The notes under the pieces were generated by a model, which did no database searches, was not told the DNA's origin, and worked only from the letters and a program-made list of their open reading frames with translations. A stretch of 64,000 nucleotides of DNA from Stentor coeruleus. Taxonomy: Eukaryota > Ciliophora > Heterotrichea > Heterotrichida > Stentoridae. The position numbers and the translations under genes were made by a program. The stretch covers positions 32,532 through 96,531 of the forward strand of contig MPUH01000141.1 in the NCBI GenBank assembly GCA_001970955.1, given 5' to 3'. Below, in pieces: positions 37,911 through 46,670 of the stretch (positions are counted from its first letter, which is position 1; every line of letters starts with the position of its first letter).

Positions 37911-38906
37911 ATGGGTTCTTGTGCCTGCTGGCCAAATGGCATAAAAGAGATAATCCCAACACCACAAGGGATTAAACTTATGCAAACAGCTCCAGCTGTT
38001 CAAATCCCAAGCATGCACCCTAGAGTTTACGTCCTTGCTGAAAAAGTTTTTGCAAACAAAGGAGATACTATTGACTCAGTTGATCTTAAAGAAAGGGAAA
38101 TCGGAGAAGATGGTGGACGATACTTATCTGCAATACTGCCTTATTTGAAAAATGTTATACTAATGAACCTTCAGTTTACGAATATTTCAGCTAATGCTTG
38201 GGAGCAGATTTTTCAAGGACTAGGAGAGATTTCTTTGTTAAAACATTTAGATGTTAGCCGCAATACGATCAGTGAGAAAAATATACAATTACTTTCGGTT
38301 AGTGTTGAAAAGCATCTTAACCTAGAAGCTCTTATTATAGACAGCATAACACTTACTAGCACAGGCATGCTAGAGCTAAGTAAAAGCCTTATATTCTTAT
38401 CCAAACTAAAAATTCTATCGCTCTCTAACAACACAATAGGCGATATGGGTCTAGTATCTTTATCAAATTGCTTATCATTATTACCAGACCTTCAATTCTT
38501 AGACATTAGTAACAATTCATTAACATTAGCATCAGTTCCATATTTATCATCAGTCCTGCCTCATCTTCCTGAGCTAAAAGTTCTTAAAATTGGTGAGAAT
38601 CATGTTAAAGATGAAGGTTTAATTTTGATAAGTAAGGTTTTAGGAATGAATATTGAAGAGCTTGGGCTTAACAACATTGGTTTAACTGCTAAAGGATTAA
38701 AAGAACTATGTTTAATACTCCCAAATTTGCCTAAATTGACTTATTTGTATCTAGACTGCAATAAAATAGATCAAAAATCTATGAAAACTCTTATTGACAT
38801 ACTTCCTAATCTGAAAATAAAACATCTCAGTATTGTTGGTTGTGATGTTAGTAGCCATCGCAAGGCATTAAGTCTTGCACAATTATGCACAGAAGTGCTG
38901 ATTTAA
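37911..38906 (+). CDS. Leucine-rich-repeat protein, ribonuclease-inhibitor type, likely lipid-anchored
   Basis: A 331-aa protein made of about nine LRRs of 28-29 residues (LKHLDVSRNTISEKNIQLL, LKILSLSNNTIGDMGLVSL, LQFLDISNNSLTLASVPYL and so on), the RI/NLRC subtype with alternating helix and strand. No NACHT or other enzymatic domain is present. The N-terminus MGSCAC has a Gly-2 and two cysteines suited to myristoylation and palmitoylation (inference). RI-type LRRs make curved binding surfaces for protein partners. The next small gene starts 39 bp after its stop on the same strand. Confidence 0.85.
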   Translation: MGSCACWPNGIKEIIPTPQGIKLMQTAPAVQIPSMHPRVYVLAEKVFANKGDTIDSVDLKEREIGEDGGRYLSAILPYLKNVILMNLQFTNISANAWEQIFQGLGEISLLKHLDVSRNTISEKNIQLLSVSVEKHLNLEALIIDSITLTSTGMLELSKSLIFLSKLKILSLSNNTIGDMGLVSLSNCLSLLPDLQFLDISNNSLTLASVPYLSSVLPHLPELKVLKIGENHVKDEGLILISKVLGMNIEELGLNNIGLTAKGLKELCLILPNLPKLTYLYLDCNKIDQKSMKTLIDILPNLKIKHLSIVGCDVSSHRKALSLAQLCTEVLI

Positions 38907-38945
38907 TTTTGTAAATATCAGTTTTTTATATCACAAAATAATAAT

Positions 38946-39329
38946 ATGGAGAAATTACCTTGCGAATTTAGAGATGAACAAATACAAGCTGATTTTAGTG
39001 AGGATCTAGAAAAAGATAAGTATATATTATATTCGAAATTTCGCTGTAAAAGCAATAAAAGCTCATTGAATTTTAAAAAACGAGTAATTCAGCCAACATC
39101 AAAATTAGTTAGCCTATTTAATTCACCTGATGAAGTTATACCCTGTAGGGATTCTAGGGACAAAATTCATATTGTCAACAGTATTTTCCCATCACTTAAA
39201 CAGATTAAAACCATACCGTTTACAAAGAAAAAAGCCACAGAATGCAGACGTGCCAATATATTTACATCTAAAAAGCGCAGTGGCTCTGCATATCGATTCT
39301 ATAATTATTTCCTCAGCAAAGCTAAGTGA
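38946..39329 (+). CDS. Small basic protein of unknown function
   Basis: A 127-aa, Lys/Arg/Ser-rich protein without membrane segments or known motifs (start MEKLPCEFRDEQIQAD, end RFYNYFLSKAK). It begins at an ATG 39 bp after the LRR gene and uses normal codons with no internal stop. I do not recognise it. It could be a short disordered regulator; its proximity to the LRR gene need not mean a shared job. Confidence 0.55.
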   Translation: MEKLPCEFRDEQIQADFSEDLEKDKYILYSKFRCKSNKSSLNFKKRVIQPTSKLVSLFNSPDEVIPCRDSRDKIHIVNSIFPSLKQIKTIPFTKKKATECRRANIFTSKKRSGSAYRFYNYFLSKAK

Positions 39330-40367
39330 TTGTTCTTTGTGATATATAATTGTAATTATTATAATAGTTTAACGAAGTTAAAGTTTGAGGTTACTAGTTG
39401 AAGAAAAGCAATGGAAATTTTTATTTTATTTAGATTTACATATACTTTAAAAGTTTTATAATGTTAATGAAGTGTGTGTAAAAAAATATTATTTTATTGT
39501 ATGAATATATTGTTTATAATTTGATTTAAATTTTTTTCAAGGATTAAAAGTTGTGTATAATATGATATTAAAAGTTATTTTTTTGATGGGGTTAAATTTG
39601 AAAGGAGGATATTTTGTGTTTTTTTAGAAAAAAATATTAGTTTATATAGGATTTTGATGTAAATGTAGTATAAATGACTTTGATAGGGATTAGTTTCAAT
39701 CTATATTTAATTTCCTGTTAGTTAGTTTGATGTAGTTAATTATTATGATTATTTTATTATAGTCAATAGGCAATCTTCATGCAATTATCAAGAAAATTAC
39801 AAAATATATTTATTTCCTTTAGGCTGATTTAGATACCTATTTATAAAAACATTTTAAATGTGAGAATTATCTTTATATAAAATAATCACGATGAACTGAC
39901 ATCTTTTAAGTTCACGATTTTTTTATTTTTTACTACATATAAGTTAATTATACCTATTTTATTTGCTGATAAACCTAACATAAACATAAAATAATTTTAT
40001 GTTTAAAATGTAATTTATACAATTTAAGTTATATGATAAATTATATAATTGATAATAAGTTTAAGTAATAAGGATAATAAGTTTAAGTAATAAGATTCAG
40101 CAACTTTATTATTAACTTAAAAGCAAATATCATAAAAAAAATCCAATTAAAGGTCTCCAAAAAAATCCATTTATAAAATTTATTTCATCTATGCATTTTT
40201 ACATATAATTTTCTAAATGTCTCAATCACAATAGTCTTATACTCTTCTTTAGTCCTTATCTCAGCATCAAAAGCAAATCTTAATACCCATATTTAATACA
40301 TGTTATTCTAAATATACCTTCAAAAGTCAAATCATGCCAAATATTACTACATTTAACTAATATAAAT
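39330..40367. other. AT-rich intergenic spacer
   Basis: About 1 kb with no exon I can support. It holds a perfect 22-bp tandem duplication at 40051-40094 and several homopolymer T and A runs. Confidence 0.5.
40051..40094. repeat. 22-bp perfect tandem duplication
   Basis: The unit GATAATAAGTTTAAGTAATA plus AG occurs twice back to back (40051-40072 and 40073-40094) in non-coding sequence. Confidence 0.85.
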
Positions 40368-40583
40368 ATGCGGTTGGAAACTTTTATATACCAAAGAGCC
40401 TTAAGATACAAATACAATATCTACAAAGGTGTCGGTTGGCTTCCTAGCGTTGGACTTATGGGTAAAAATTAATCAGCATATTGGGTGCTTGAGAACGGGT
40501 TCAAAAATGTTAATGCCTATGTCCTTAACCCTCCCGCACCCGGAGTGGCCAAAAGACAAGAAGGTGAAGACCTTGAAGATTAG
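40368..40583 (+). CDS. 66-aa small protein of unknown function, one 15-nt intron
   Basis: Two exons (40368-40461 and 40477-40583) give 66 aa when the 15-nt intron is removed. The second exon is clearly richer in G and C than its surroundings, with codon-like use. The peptide starts MRLETFIYQRALRYKYNIYK, has a short hydrophobic core GVGWLPSVGLMAYWVLENG, a turn VLNPPAPGVAKRQ and an acidic end EGEDLED. Size, basic start and single weak membrane-like core would fit a small subunit of a mitochondrial respiratory or ATP synthase complex, but that is a guess; I do not recognise the family. It converges on the DUSP-Ubl gene with about 80 bp between stops. Confidence 0.65.
40462..40476 (+). other. 15-nt intron
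   Basis: GTAAAAATTAATCAG. It contains an in-frame stop; removal continues the 66-aa frame from GLM to AYWV. Confidence 0.82.
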
Positions 40584-40665
40584 TTAATCATTAACCAATC
40601 ATCTCATCAACATCCTTTTTTTTTCTTCAAATCAATACAACTATTTTATCTATATTAAAACCTTT

Positions 40666-41442
40666 CTAGCATTCTAATTCCCAAAGAGCTTTCTTGACAT
40701 TTTTCAACACTTTATCTAGCCTTTGAACCCTAAGTTTATATCTAAAACCCTTCTTCTTGTTGATTTCTTGAGTACTTTCAAAGTCTATTGTCTCATGAGA
40801 CTCAGAAGGACAGCTTGTAGATGGTACTAGCTAAATACCCTTACCTGTCGAATTTTTATGTTTGACACAGATTTCGACCACTTTATCTTCTTCATCTTCA
40901 CTTTCAACGAATTTTACTAGTCTTTTTATAGGTTTGTCTAGAGAAATTTTAATCCCTGGTTGTAGGTTTAAAGTTTCTAATGTGCAGGTTTCAGGAAGTG
41001 CTCTATAAGCTATGGTTCCTTGGGTTTCTTCTATAAGCCTAATACGCACTTTATGAGCTTCAAGGTCTTCGCAGTCACATAAGTAATTTTTCAATCTAGA
41101 GACAGAGAGTTTTGCTGAGATTTGATAGATTTTCCATATAGAGTCGTTTATGCAAACTTGAATTTCTAACAAGGAATAATCAAGAGTTCCGTTTATTAAG
41201 AAGGCCAAGAGATTTGAACCTCCTGAAAAAACATGGGTAAGGTCATTGAAGTCTTCTTGAGTTATCGGCATATGATCTTCTAAAGATTTGGGAGTTTCTA
41301 TTTTACCTGGGTGAGATGATCCAGAAAGGTAGTTTATGAGGTTTTGAAACCAGTATTTGCTTATTATACAGACTAGTTTGTCAGTATTTTGCAGTCCTTG
41401 GGGTATCCTTTTGACTATGGAGTTTAGATAATTTTCACTCAT
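40666..41442 (-). CDS. DUSP-ubiquitin-like domain protein without a protease domain (one intron)
   Basis: A 252-aa protein after removing an 18-nt intron. The N-terminal part, with LVCIISKYWFQNLINYL and HPGKIETPKSL, fits a DUSP domain (WxxW-like core and a PGKI turn). The next part, SLLEIQVCINDSIWKIYQIS through ALPETCTLETLNLQPGIKIS, looks like the ubiquitin-like fold that follows DUSP in USP4, USP11 and USP15. No Cys or His box of a USP protease follows; the second exon is basic and helical (KLRVQRLDKVLKNVKKALW). It may be a substrate or partner adaptor for a USP, or a diverged paralogue (inference). The intron-spliced reading is supported by an open 53-codon frame after it. Confidence 0.65.
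40827..40844 (-). other. Probable 18-nt intron
   Basis: Minus-strand GTAAGGGTATTTAGCTAG. Without it the DUSP-Ubl frame ends at TAG within it; with it removed the frame continues for 53 codons. A 14-nt version ending at the first TAG shifts the frame to an early stop, so 18 nt is preferred. It is longer than the usual 15; stop readthrough is an alternative. Confidence 0.6.
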
Positions 41443-42031
41443 AAAAGATATTTATATGTGAAGGAAAGTGGGCTTAGAAAGATGAGGTTTAAGAAGAAAT
41501 AAGATTTTTGGGTTTGTTTAGGATATATGGAGGGTAGAATGTGGTTAGGTTTTTAGATAGGGTTTTGATGTGATTTTTAGATATTAGTATAGATGTGAAC
41601 AGAAAAGGTAAGGCTGCTGGTGGGAAGAAAAGATTTTATTATGATTATGAGGGTAGACTTTTGGTTTGGAGGCTCAATTTTAGTTCATAAGGCTGATAAA
41701 ATTATTAGATGTAGTTAGAATATAGCTTTTGAGGTAAATGCAATCAATATTAGGACATTTAGAGCATTTCATCATTATTGTTGATATAATAAACTTATAT
41801 TTTCAAATTTTATAATAAAATCATCAGCAATACATTAATTAATCATGCAAAACAATATCAATATAAGACCTTATAATATTAATTAAATCCTACATCTAAA
41901 AGCGTCCAAAACCTTATCGAAAATTATTTACTAAATGCCACAACAACCCACTCAATCATTTAAAATCCAGCACCCTAACACCCTTCTTTCATATCTATAA
42001 ATAATAAAAACCCATCTAACTTTAATAAATA
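41443..42031. other. AT-rich spacer between divergent genes
   Basis: About 590 bp between the DUSP-Ubl and LRR starts. No frame recognised. CTATAAATAATAAAAACCC ends about 17 nt before the LRR ATG and could be a TATA-like element. Confidence 0.5.
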
Positions 42032-44377
42032 ATGATAAATCTCTCAAACAGAAACCTAGCCAAATATGAAGTCCCCCGTAATACTCACGAACTTGATGTC
42101 AGTCACAATTCAATTCAAATCCTTGCCTACCTTCCAGAAAGCTTACAAACATTAAACATTTCCTATAACAAAATAGCCATGATTGACTCTATAAACCCAA
42201 GCAATTATCTCCATCTTCTAAACCTCAGCTACAACCGTCTTATTTCAATAGAAGGTATAATTCATCTAAACAAACTAAAAACTTTAGATCTAAGCTATAA
42301 TTTCCTTTCAGCAGACCAACTCACACACTTAAAACCCTTAAAAGCTCTAAAATCCCTAAATTTATCTCATAATCATCTCAGCTCAAACACAGCACTTGAT
42401 CATATCAAATGCTTAGAAACCCTTGCAGAACTTAACATAAGTTTCAATGACTTCCTTAAAATCAACATCAAAACTCCTATGGTATCTATGAAAAAACTCA
42501 TTTTAGATAACAACAAACTTACAAATCTTAATCTAGACAATTTCCCAAAACTCGAATTCCTATCATGTATTAACAATAATATCACTGAATTCTATGGGCT
42601 TATATGTTTAAATCAGTTATTATGTCTTCACGCTGATGGTAATGAATTAACTGAACTTCCTTTTTTGGCTAAACTTAAAATCCTAAGCATTTCTCATAAT
42701 AGATTAAGTTATATTGCCAATTACCCAAGCTTAGAAATATTAAATGCTAGTTATAATTGTCTTGGGAATATAGAAAAAGTATCAAGTTTTGTTAAAGAAA
42801 TCAATGTTAGTCATAATATATTGACAATATTGCCTTATAGGATGAAAGGTGTGGAAATATTGGATTTTTCTCATAATAATATTAGAAAACTGGATTTCCT
42901 TTCTGAGTGTAAAAAGCTTAAAATTATTAATGCGGTGGGGAATGATATAGAAAACCCTGAGGAAATGTTGGAATATTTAAATAAGTGTCCTTTAGAAGAT
43001 GTGAATTTAGGGCTTAAGTTTGAAGATAAAGTTTTTTATGCTTATTTAAACTCTTTGCCTCTATTAAAAAAAATTAACTTGTATTCAATTACAGAAGAAG
43101 ATAGGGTTAATGCTAGGAAAAATATTGAGGGTATAAATTTGAATAAAGGGAAAAAAGATGAGAGCTGGGAACAAGAAAGAACTTTGTGCTTAGAAATCCC
43201 TGAAATCAGTGGCGAGTCTGCTAAAGATAAAGAAAGCGCTCCGAATTCATGCAGAAACGCTTTTTTAGATAAATTATCTCCAAACCTTTCAGCAATTGAA
43301 GAAGCCCCAAAGAAGCCTTATATGAAAAATTTTACAACTTCAGCTGATTCTAGTGTGGACCTAACAATAATCAATCCTGACAATAAAACCCAAGTTTCAA
43401 ACCCACAAATATCCTCAAAAAACTCATACCTTTCCCCATCAAAGACTGAAGGTTTTTTGATTACCCCAACAAAAGCTATTGAAGAAGAAAAAATTACTGA
43501 AAGCATTCAATCAAGCCCTGAGAATAGCACAGGAATATTACTATCAGATCATATTAACGACATATGTAAATCTTTAGCTGCACAAATTCACCAAAGCATT
43601 TCTGATAAATTTAATGACCTTGCTAAAACCCAACAAAGTTTTAAACGTAAACATTGCAAGCATCATTGTAAACATCATTGTAAACATCATAAAGCTAAAC
43701 AACCTACAGCAATTAGTATAGGTTTAGATACAGATTCTATAAAACTTGAAAGGAAAAAGCATAGATCCTCAAGTACTAAGGATAATAAACTTGTTGCTAG
43801 TCAGGAAAGTAAAAAAACTATTATAGAGAAGGAAAGTAATTCTTTATGGGCTTATGAAAATGAAATCGCTCAGCAAAGTTTTAAATATCAAAATACCCCA
43901 TTGAGTTCTATGAAAAATTTTACTGATAGTCTGTTTAAATATGCAGTAATCCCCCCAAGACCTATATTAAAAAGTGAATATAATAGTTCTTTGGTTACTG
44001 AACTGAGTATACAAAGTAGAGAATTTCAATGTGTTGTTTCTTACTTTGCCCGATATAATTTCCGTATAACAAAAGTTCGTAAAGGATATACGTTTGGACT
44101 TTTAAAAGGCAGATTTTTTAATGATGTTATGCTTTGCTATGCAGATAAGTCAGAACTTATAGGGTACATTTATAGTAGCAAAGGGTTTGATAGAAATAAG
44201 GTTGCTTTGTATAGGAAGCCACAAATTGGTCATACTGCAGTACTTATGTGTTTGACAAATATTAGTGAACTTGGGCAAATAAACAATGATGCTTACCAAA
44301 TAGAACACACAAAACAAGCGGTTCCTGTTTATTTGGTTTCATATATTAATTCCCATAGGACTTTAGATAATTTTTAA
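42032..44377 (+). CDS. SDS22-like leucine-rich-repeat protein with a His/Cys cluster
   Basis: A 781-aa protein. The first ~340 residues are about 13-14 short (22-23 residue) LRRs of the SDS22 kind, for example LQTLNISYNKIAMIDSI, LKTLDLSYNFLSADQL and LEILNASYNCLGNIEKV, ending with an LRR cap. SDS22-type LRRs bind protein partners such as phosphatase or tubulin-linked factors. Residues 340-640 are charged and disordered and include the metal-site-like KHCKHHCKHHCKHHKAK (near residue 545). The last ~130 residues form a folded domain (SYFARYNFRITKVRKGYTF and GYIYSSKGFDRNKVALYRK), not recognised. No enzyme motif. A ciliary or cortical adaptor is plausible but unproven. Confidence 0.85.
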   Translation: MINLSNRNLAKYEVPRNTHELDVSHNSIQILAYLPESLQTLNISYNKIAMIDSINPSNYLHLLNLSYNRLISIEGIIHLNKLKTLDLSYNFLSADQLTHLKPLKALKSLNLSHNHLSSNTALDHIKCLETLAELNISFNDFLKINIKTPMVSMKKLILDNNKLTNLNLDNFPKLEFLSCINNNITEFYGLICLNQLLCLHADGNELTELPFLAKLKILSISHNRLSYIANYPSLEILNASYNCLGNIEKVSSFVKEINVSHNILTILPYRMKGVEILDFSHNNIRKLDFLSECKKLKIINAVGNDIENPEEMLEYLNKCPLEDVNLGLKFEDKVFYAYLNSLPLLKKINLYSITEEDRVNARKNIEGINLNKGKKDESWEQERTLCLEIPEISGESAKDKESAPNSCRNAFLDKLSPNLSAIEEAPKKPYMKNFTTSADSSVDLTIINPDNKTQVSNPQISSKNSYLSPSKTEGFLITPTKAIEEEKITESIQSSPENSTGILLSDHINDICKSLAAQIHQSISDKFNDLAKTQQSFKRKHCKHHCKHHCKHHKAKQPTAISIGLDTDSIKLERKKHRSSSTKDNKLVASQESKKTIIEKESNSLWAYENEIAQQSFKYQNTPLSSMKNFTDSLFKYAVIPPRPILKSEYNSSLVTELSIQSREFQCVVSYFARYNFRITKVRKGYTFGLLKGRFFNDVMLCYADKSELIGYIYSSKGFDRNKVALYRKPQIGHTAVLMCLTNISELGQINNDAYQIEHTKQAVPVYLVSYINSHRTLDNF

Positions 44378-44842
44378 TCTGGCACAATATTATAAAAAAC
44401 TATTTACTATATTAAAGCTCTTTTTATGCTGCCAGCCATTGGCTGACTTATTTTTAAACATTTATAAAACATTTATTAAACATATACTTTTGGTAATAAT
44501 ATAAAGATATTTATAAATACTAATGGATTANGCTTTTTATGCTGCCAGCCATTGCCTGACTTATTTTTAAACATTTATTAAACATATACTTTTGGTAATA
44601 ATATAAAGATATTTATAAATACTAATGGATTATTAATATCAAAAACACATACTCTAAAAGTAATTGATTTATTTAGTTAATAATCATAAATAACATCAAT
44701 ATTCTCTTAAGCTATGATATCAAAAAGGTATCATCATATAATCCTCTATTTTATAATCATCTTCTTAACAAAATATAAAGTATTAAGCCATCTTTACCAA
44801 AGCTAACAAAAATATCGAGCATGACTTATAAAAGCAATATTA
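44378..44842. other. AT-rich spacer with an N-join
   Basis: About 460 bp between convergent genes. It is mostly the duplicated block around N at 44531; nothing else is recognised. Confidence 0.5.
44420..44632. repeat. Imperfect duplication around a single N (assembly join)
   Basis: Bases 44420-44530 (111 nt) recur at 44533-44632 (100 nt) with an 11-nt deletion and one substitution, with N at 44531. The differences look allelic. Non-coding. Confidence 0.8.
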
Positions 44843-46205
44843 TCAACTAAATTTCTTACTAGTGACAACCCCTGTAAATCTATGCCTCCCTCTATTAAAA
44901 GCTGCATTTCTATNAAATTTCTTACTAGTGACAACCCCTGTAAATCTATGCCTCCCTCTATTAAAAGCTGCATTTCTATCAATAACATCAGTTAAACGTA
45001 TAGACTTCCTTGGAGAAATCGACGTCCTTGACGACCTCACCTGCTTCACCATATCCAAAATATCCTTTTCTTCCTGAACATCATCAAAAATTTTCTGTTC
45101 CAAAGCACTCAAACGTTTTTCTAGCACATCTAGCTGAAACTGCGTCTTTTCTGTATTAATCATATCATTAAACTCCATAAATTTTTCACTTAAATTTTGT
45201 TGTTTTTTCCCAGTTTCTATAACTTCTTGTCGGAGTTTTACAGTTTGATTTGACAGTTCTTGTAATGATGAATTATCTGCTTTTTTCGACATGTCTTTAT
45301 GAAGATTTCCTAGTTCTTCTTTGATTTCGCTTATTTTCTCGGTATTATGCTGAGTATTTTTTTACGTTTTTTAAATTAGTGAAATAAGAGACTAGTACTG
45401 ATCTCATGTCATTATATAGGACTCGTAGATCGGTTTTTGTAGCAGTGTTTTTTATGTCCTGGATTTCAAGGATATCAGCTTTTTCTGATTGTAAGGCGAA
45501 TATGCTGAGTGGGTTTTACTTAGTTTTGATGCTGCCGAATTCGTCAGTTATGGTTTTATTGTTCTTTTTCAGGGCTTGGCCTTCGTTTTCAACGGTTTTC
45601 ACGTGGAATTTGAAGTTCTGTGTGGGGATTACTTGAGACTTCCAGTAGGAAAAACTTTTGTAGAGAGGGTATTTTAGCATAGCTTTGATTGATTTTTTCA
45701 ATAAAGTCTTACCTCTTTTTTTTTCCTGGGCCCTTTTTTTCCAGGCACTAAAAACTCTTTTCACACGAGCAACCAACAGAGCTTTAGTAAAATAGTTTTT
45801 TGTATATGAAATATAATTTATAACCTTTGCTTCAAGGGTTGAGTACTTTTTTTGTAGCAGCCTCAATGTTTGATCAACTCTTATAAAAAGTTTTTCAGCA
45901 ATTTGCTCTTGTCTATAAACATTATCACTAAGTTCTTGAAGTCTCACCACAATTTTATCATTAATCCCTTTAAGTATTCCATCAAATGTATAAACATCAA
46001 CATAAAGGTTTCCTTGCTTAGGTTCAGCTAGGTTTTCTGTAAGTTGGCTTATAATAGTTTCTATTGGCACTTGTGATGAAGATAAGGAAAATATTGACTG
46101 ATTGTGTTGGGCTTGCATTGAAGAAATACGGTCGTTTAAAAAGAGTAATGCTGAGTTTATGCTTTCAAGGGTTAAAGATGTTGGCAGTTGGAAAGGTAAT
46201 GACAT
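44843..46205 (-). CDS. Coiled-coil protein of unknown function, two introns (15 and 16 nt), damaged by two N-joins
   Basis: Read from MSLPFQLPTSLTLESIN at 46205, across a 15-nt intron (45505-45519) and a 16-nt intron (45350-45365), to TAA at 44843. Taking out the introns and one 66-base N-join unit leaves 422 codons in one frame. The protein is alpha-helical throughout: a Gln/Leu-rich start, a central basic helix with RVKRVFSAWKKRAQEKKRG, and heptad-rich coiled coils near the end (SLQELSNQTVKLRQEV, DVLEKRLSALEQKIFD). I do not recognise it; a basal-body or cortical linker is a fair guess. As assembled, the C-terminal RNAAFNRGRHRFTGVVTSKKF block appears twice because of N at 44914, and a second copy of the N-terminus sits at 46377 because of N at 46238. 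Confidence 0.75.
44849..44979. repeat. 65-nt direct repeat around a single N (assembly join) inside a gene
   Basis: Bases 44849-44913 and 44915-44979 are identical 65-mers with N at 44914. With the N the unit is 66 nt, a multiple of three, so it silently adds 22 codons to the coiled-coil gene instead of breaking it. Confidence 0.88.
45350..45365 (-). other. 16-nt intron
   Basis: Minus-strand GTAAAAAAATACTCAG. Removal joins FTNLKN to HNTEKISEIKEE in the coiled-coil protein; both flanks are clearly coding. Confidence 0.85.
45505..45519 (-). other. 15-nt intron
   Basis: Minus-strand GTAAAACCCACTCAG. Removal joins DEFGSIKTN to IFALQSEK; unspliced the frame ends at TAA in its first bases. Confidence 0.88.
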
Positions 46206-46408
46206 TTTTTAGCTTTTGAGATTTATCAGTGGGATTANGCACTTGTGATGAAGATAAGGAAAATATTGACTGATTGTGTTGGGCTTGCATTGAAGAAATA
46301 CGTTCGTTTAAAAAGAGTAATGCTGAGTTTATGCTTTCAAGGGTTAAAGATGTTGGCAGTTGGAAAGGTAATGACATTTTTAGCTTTTGAGATTTATCAG
46401 TGGGATTA
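46067..46408. repeat. 171/170-nt duplication around a single N (assembly join) at a gene start
   Basis: Bases 46067-46237 and 46239-46408 match except for one substitution (Asp versus Glu codon in NDRISS/NERISS) and one T indel; N is at 46238. This doubles the first ~46 codons of the coiled-coil gene. Confidence 0.88.
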
Positions 46409-46670
46409 AAATAGTGGTTTATTATAGAAATATAAGTATATAACAAGATATTAATTGATGAGGATGGGTAGACAAGAGAGGACAATTATATTTTTCATTA
46501 AATTAGAATTTAAAAGAAGAGAAGATTTATATAAATACCTTATAACTCAGTTAAAAACAAAATATTTGATATACCTATAATGAGTTATATATGAACTTTC
46601 TTATTCATATCATATATAAATAATATGATCACACTTCAATTTCGCTAATAAAGTGATCAAATAATAAAAT
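46206..46670. other. Duplicated gene start and AT-rich spacer
   Basis: Bases 46206-46408 are the leader and second copy of the coiled-coil gene start. Bases 46409-46670 are AT-rich; CATATATAAATAATATG about 50 nt before the next ATG could be a TATA-like element. Confidence 0.5.

Noticed and set aside
46165-46485. A separate small gene starting MSSLVYPSSS
   Set aside because: It is the second copy of the coiled-coil gene's start plus leader, produced by the N-join at 46238.
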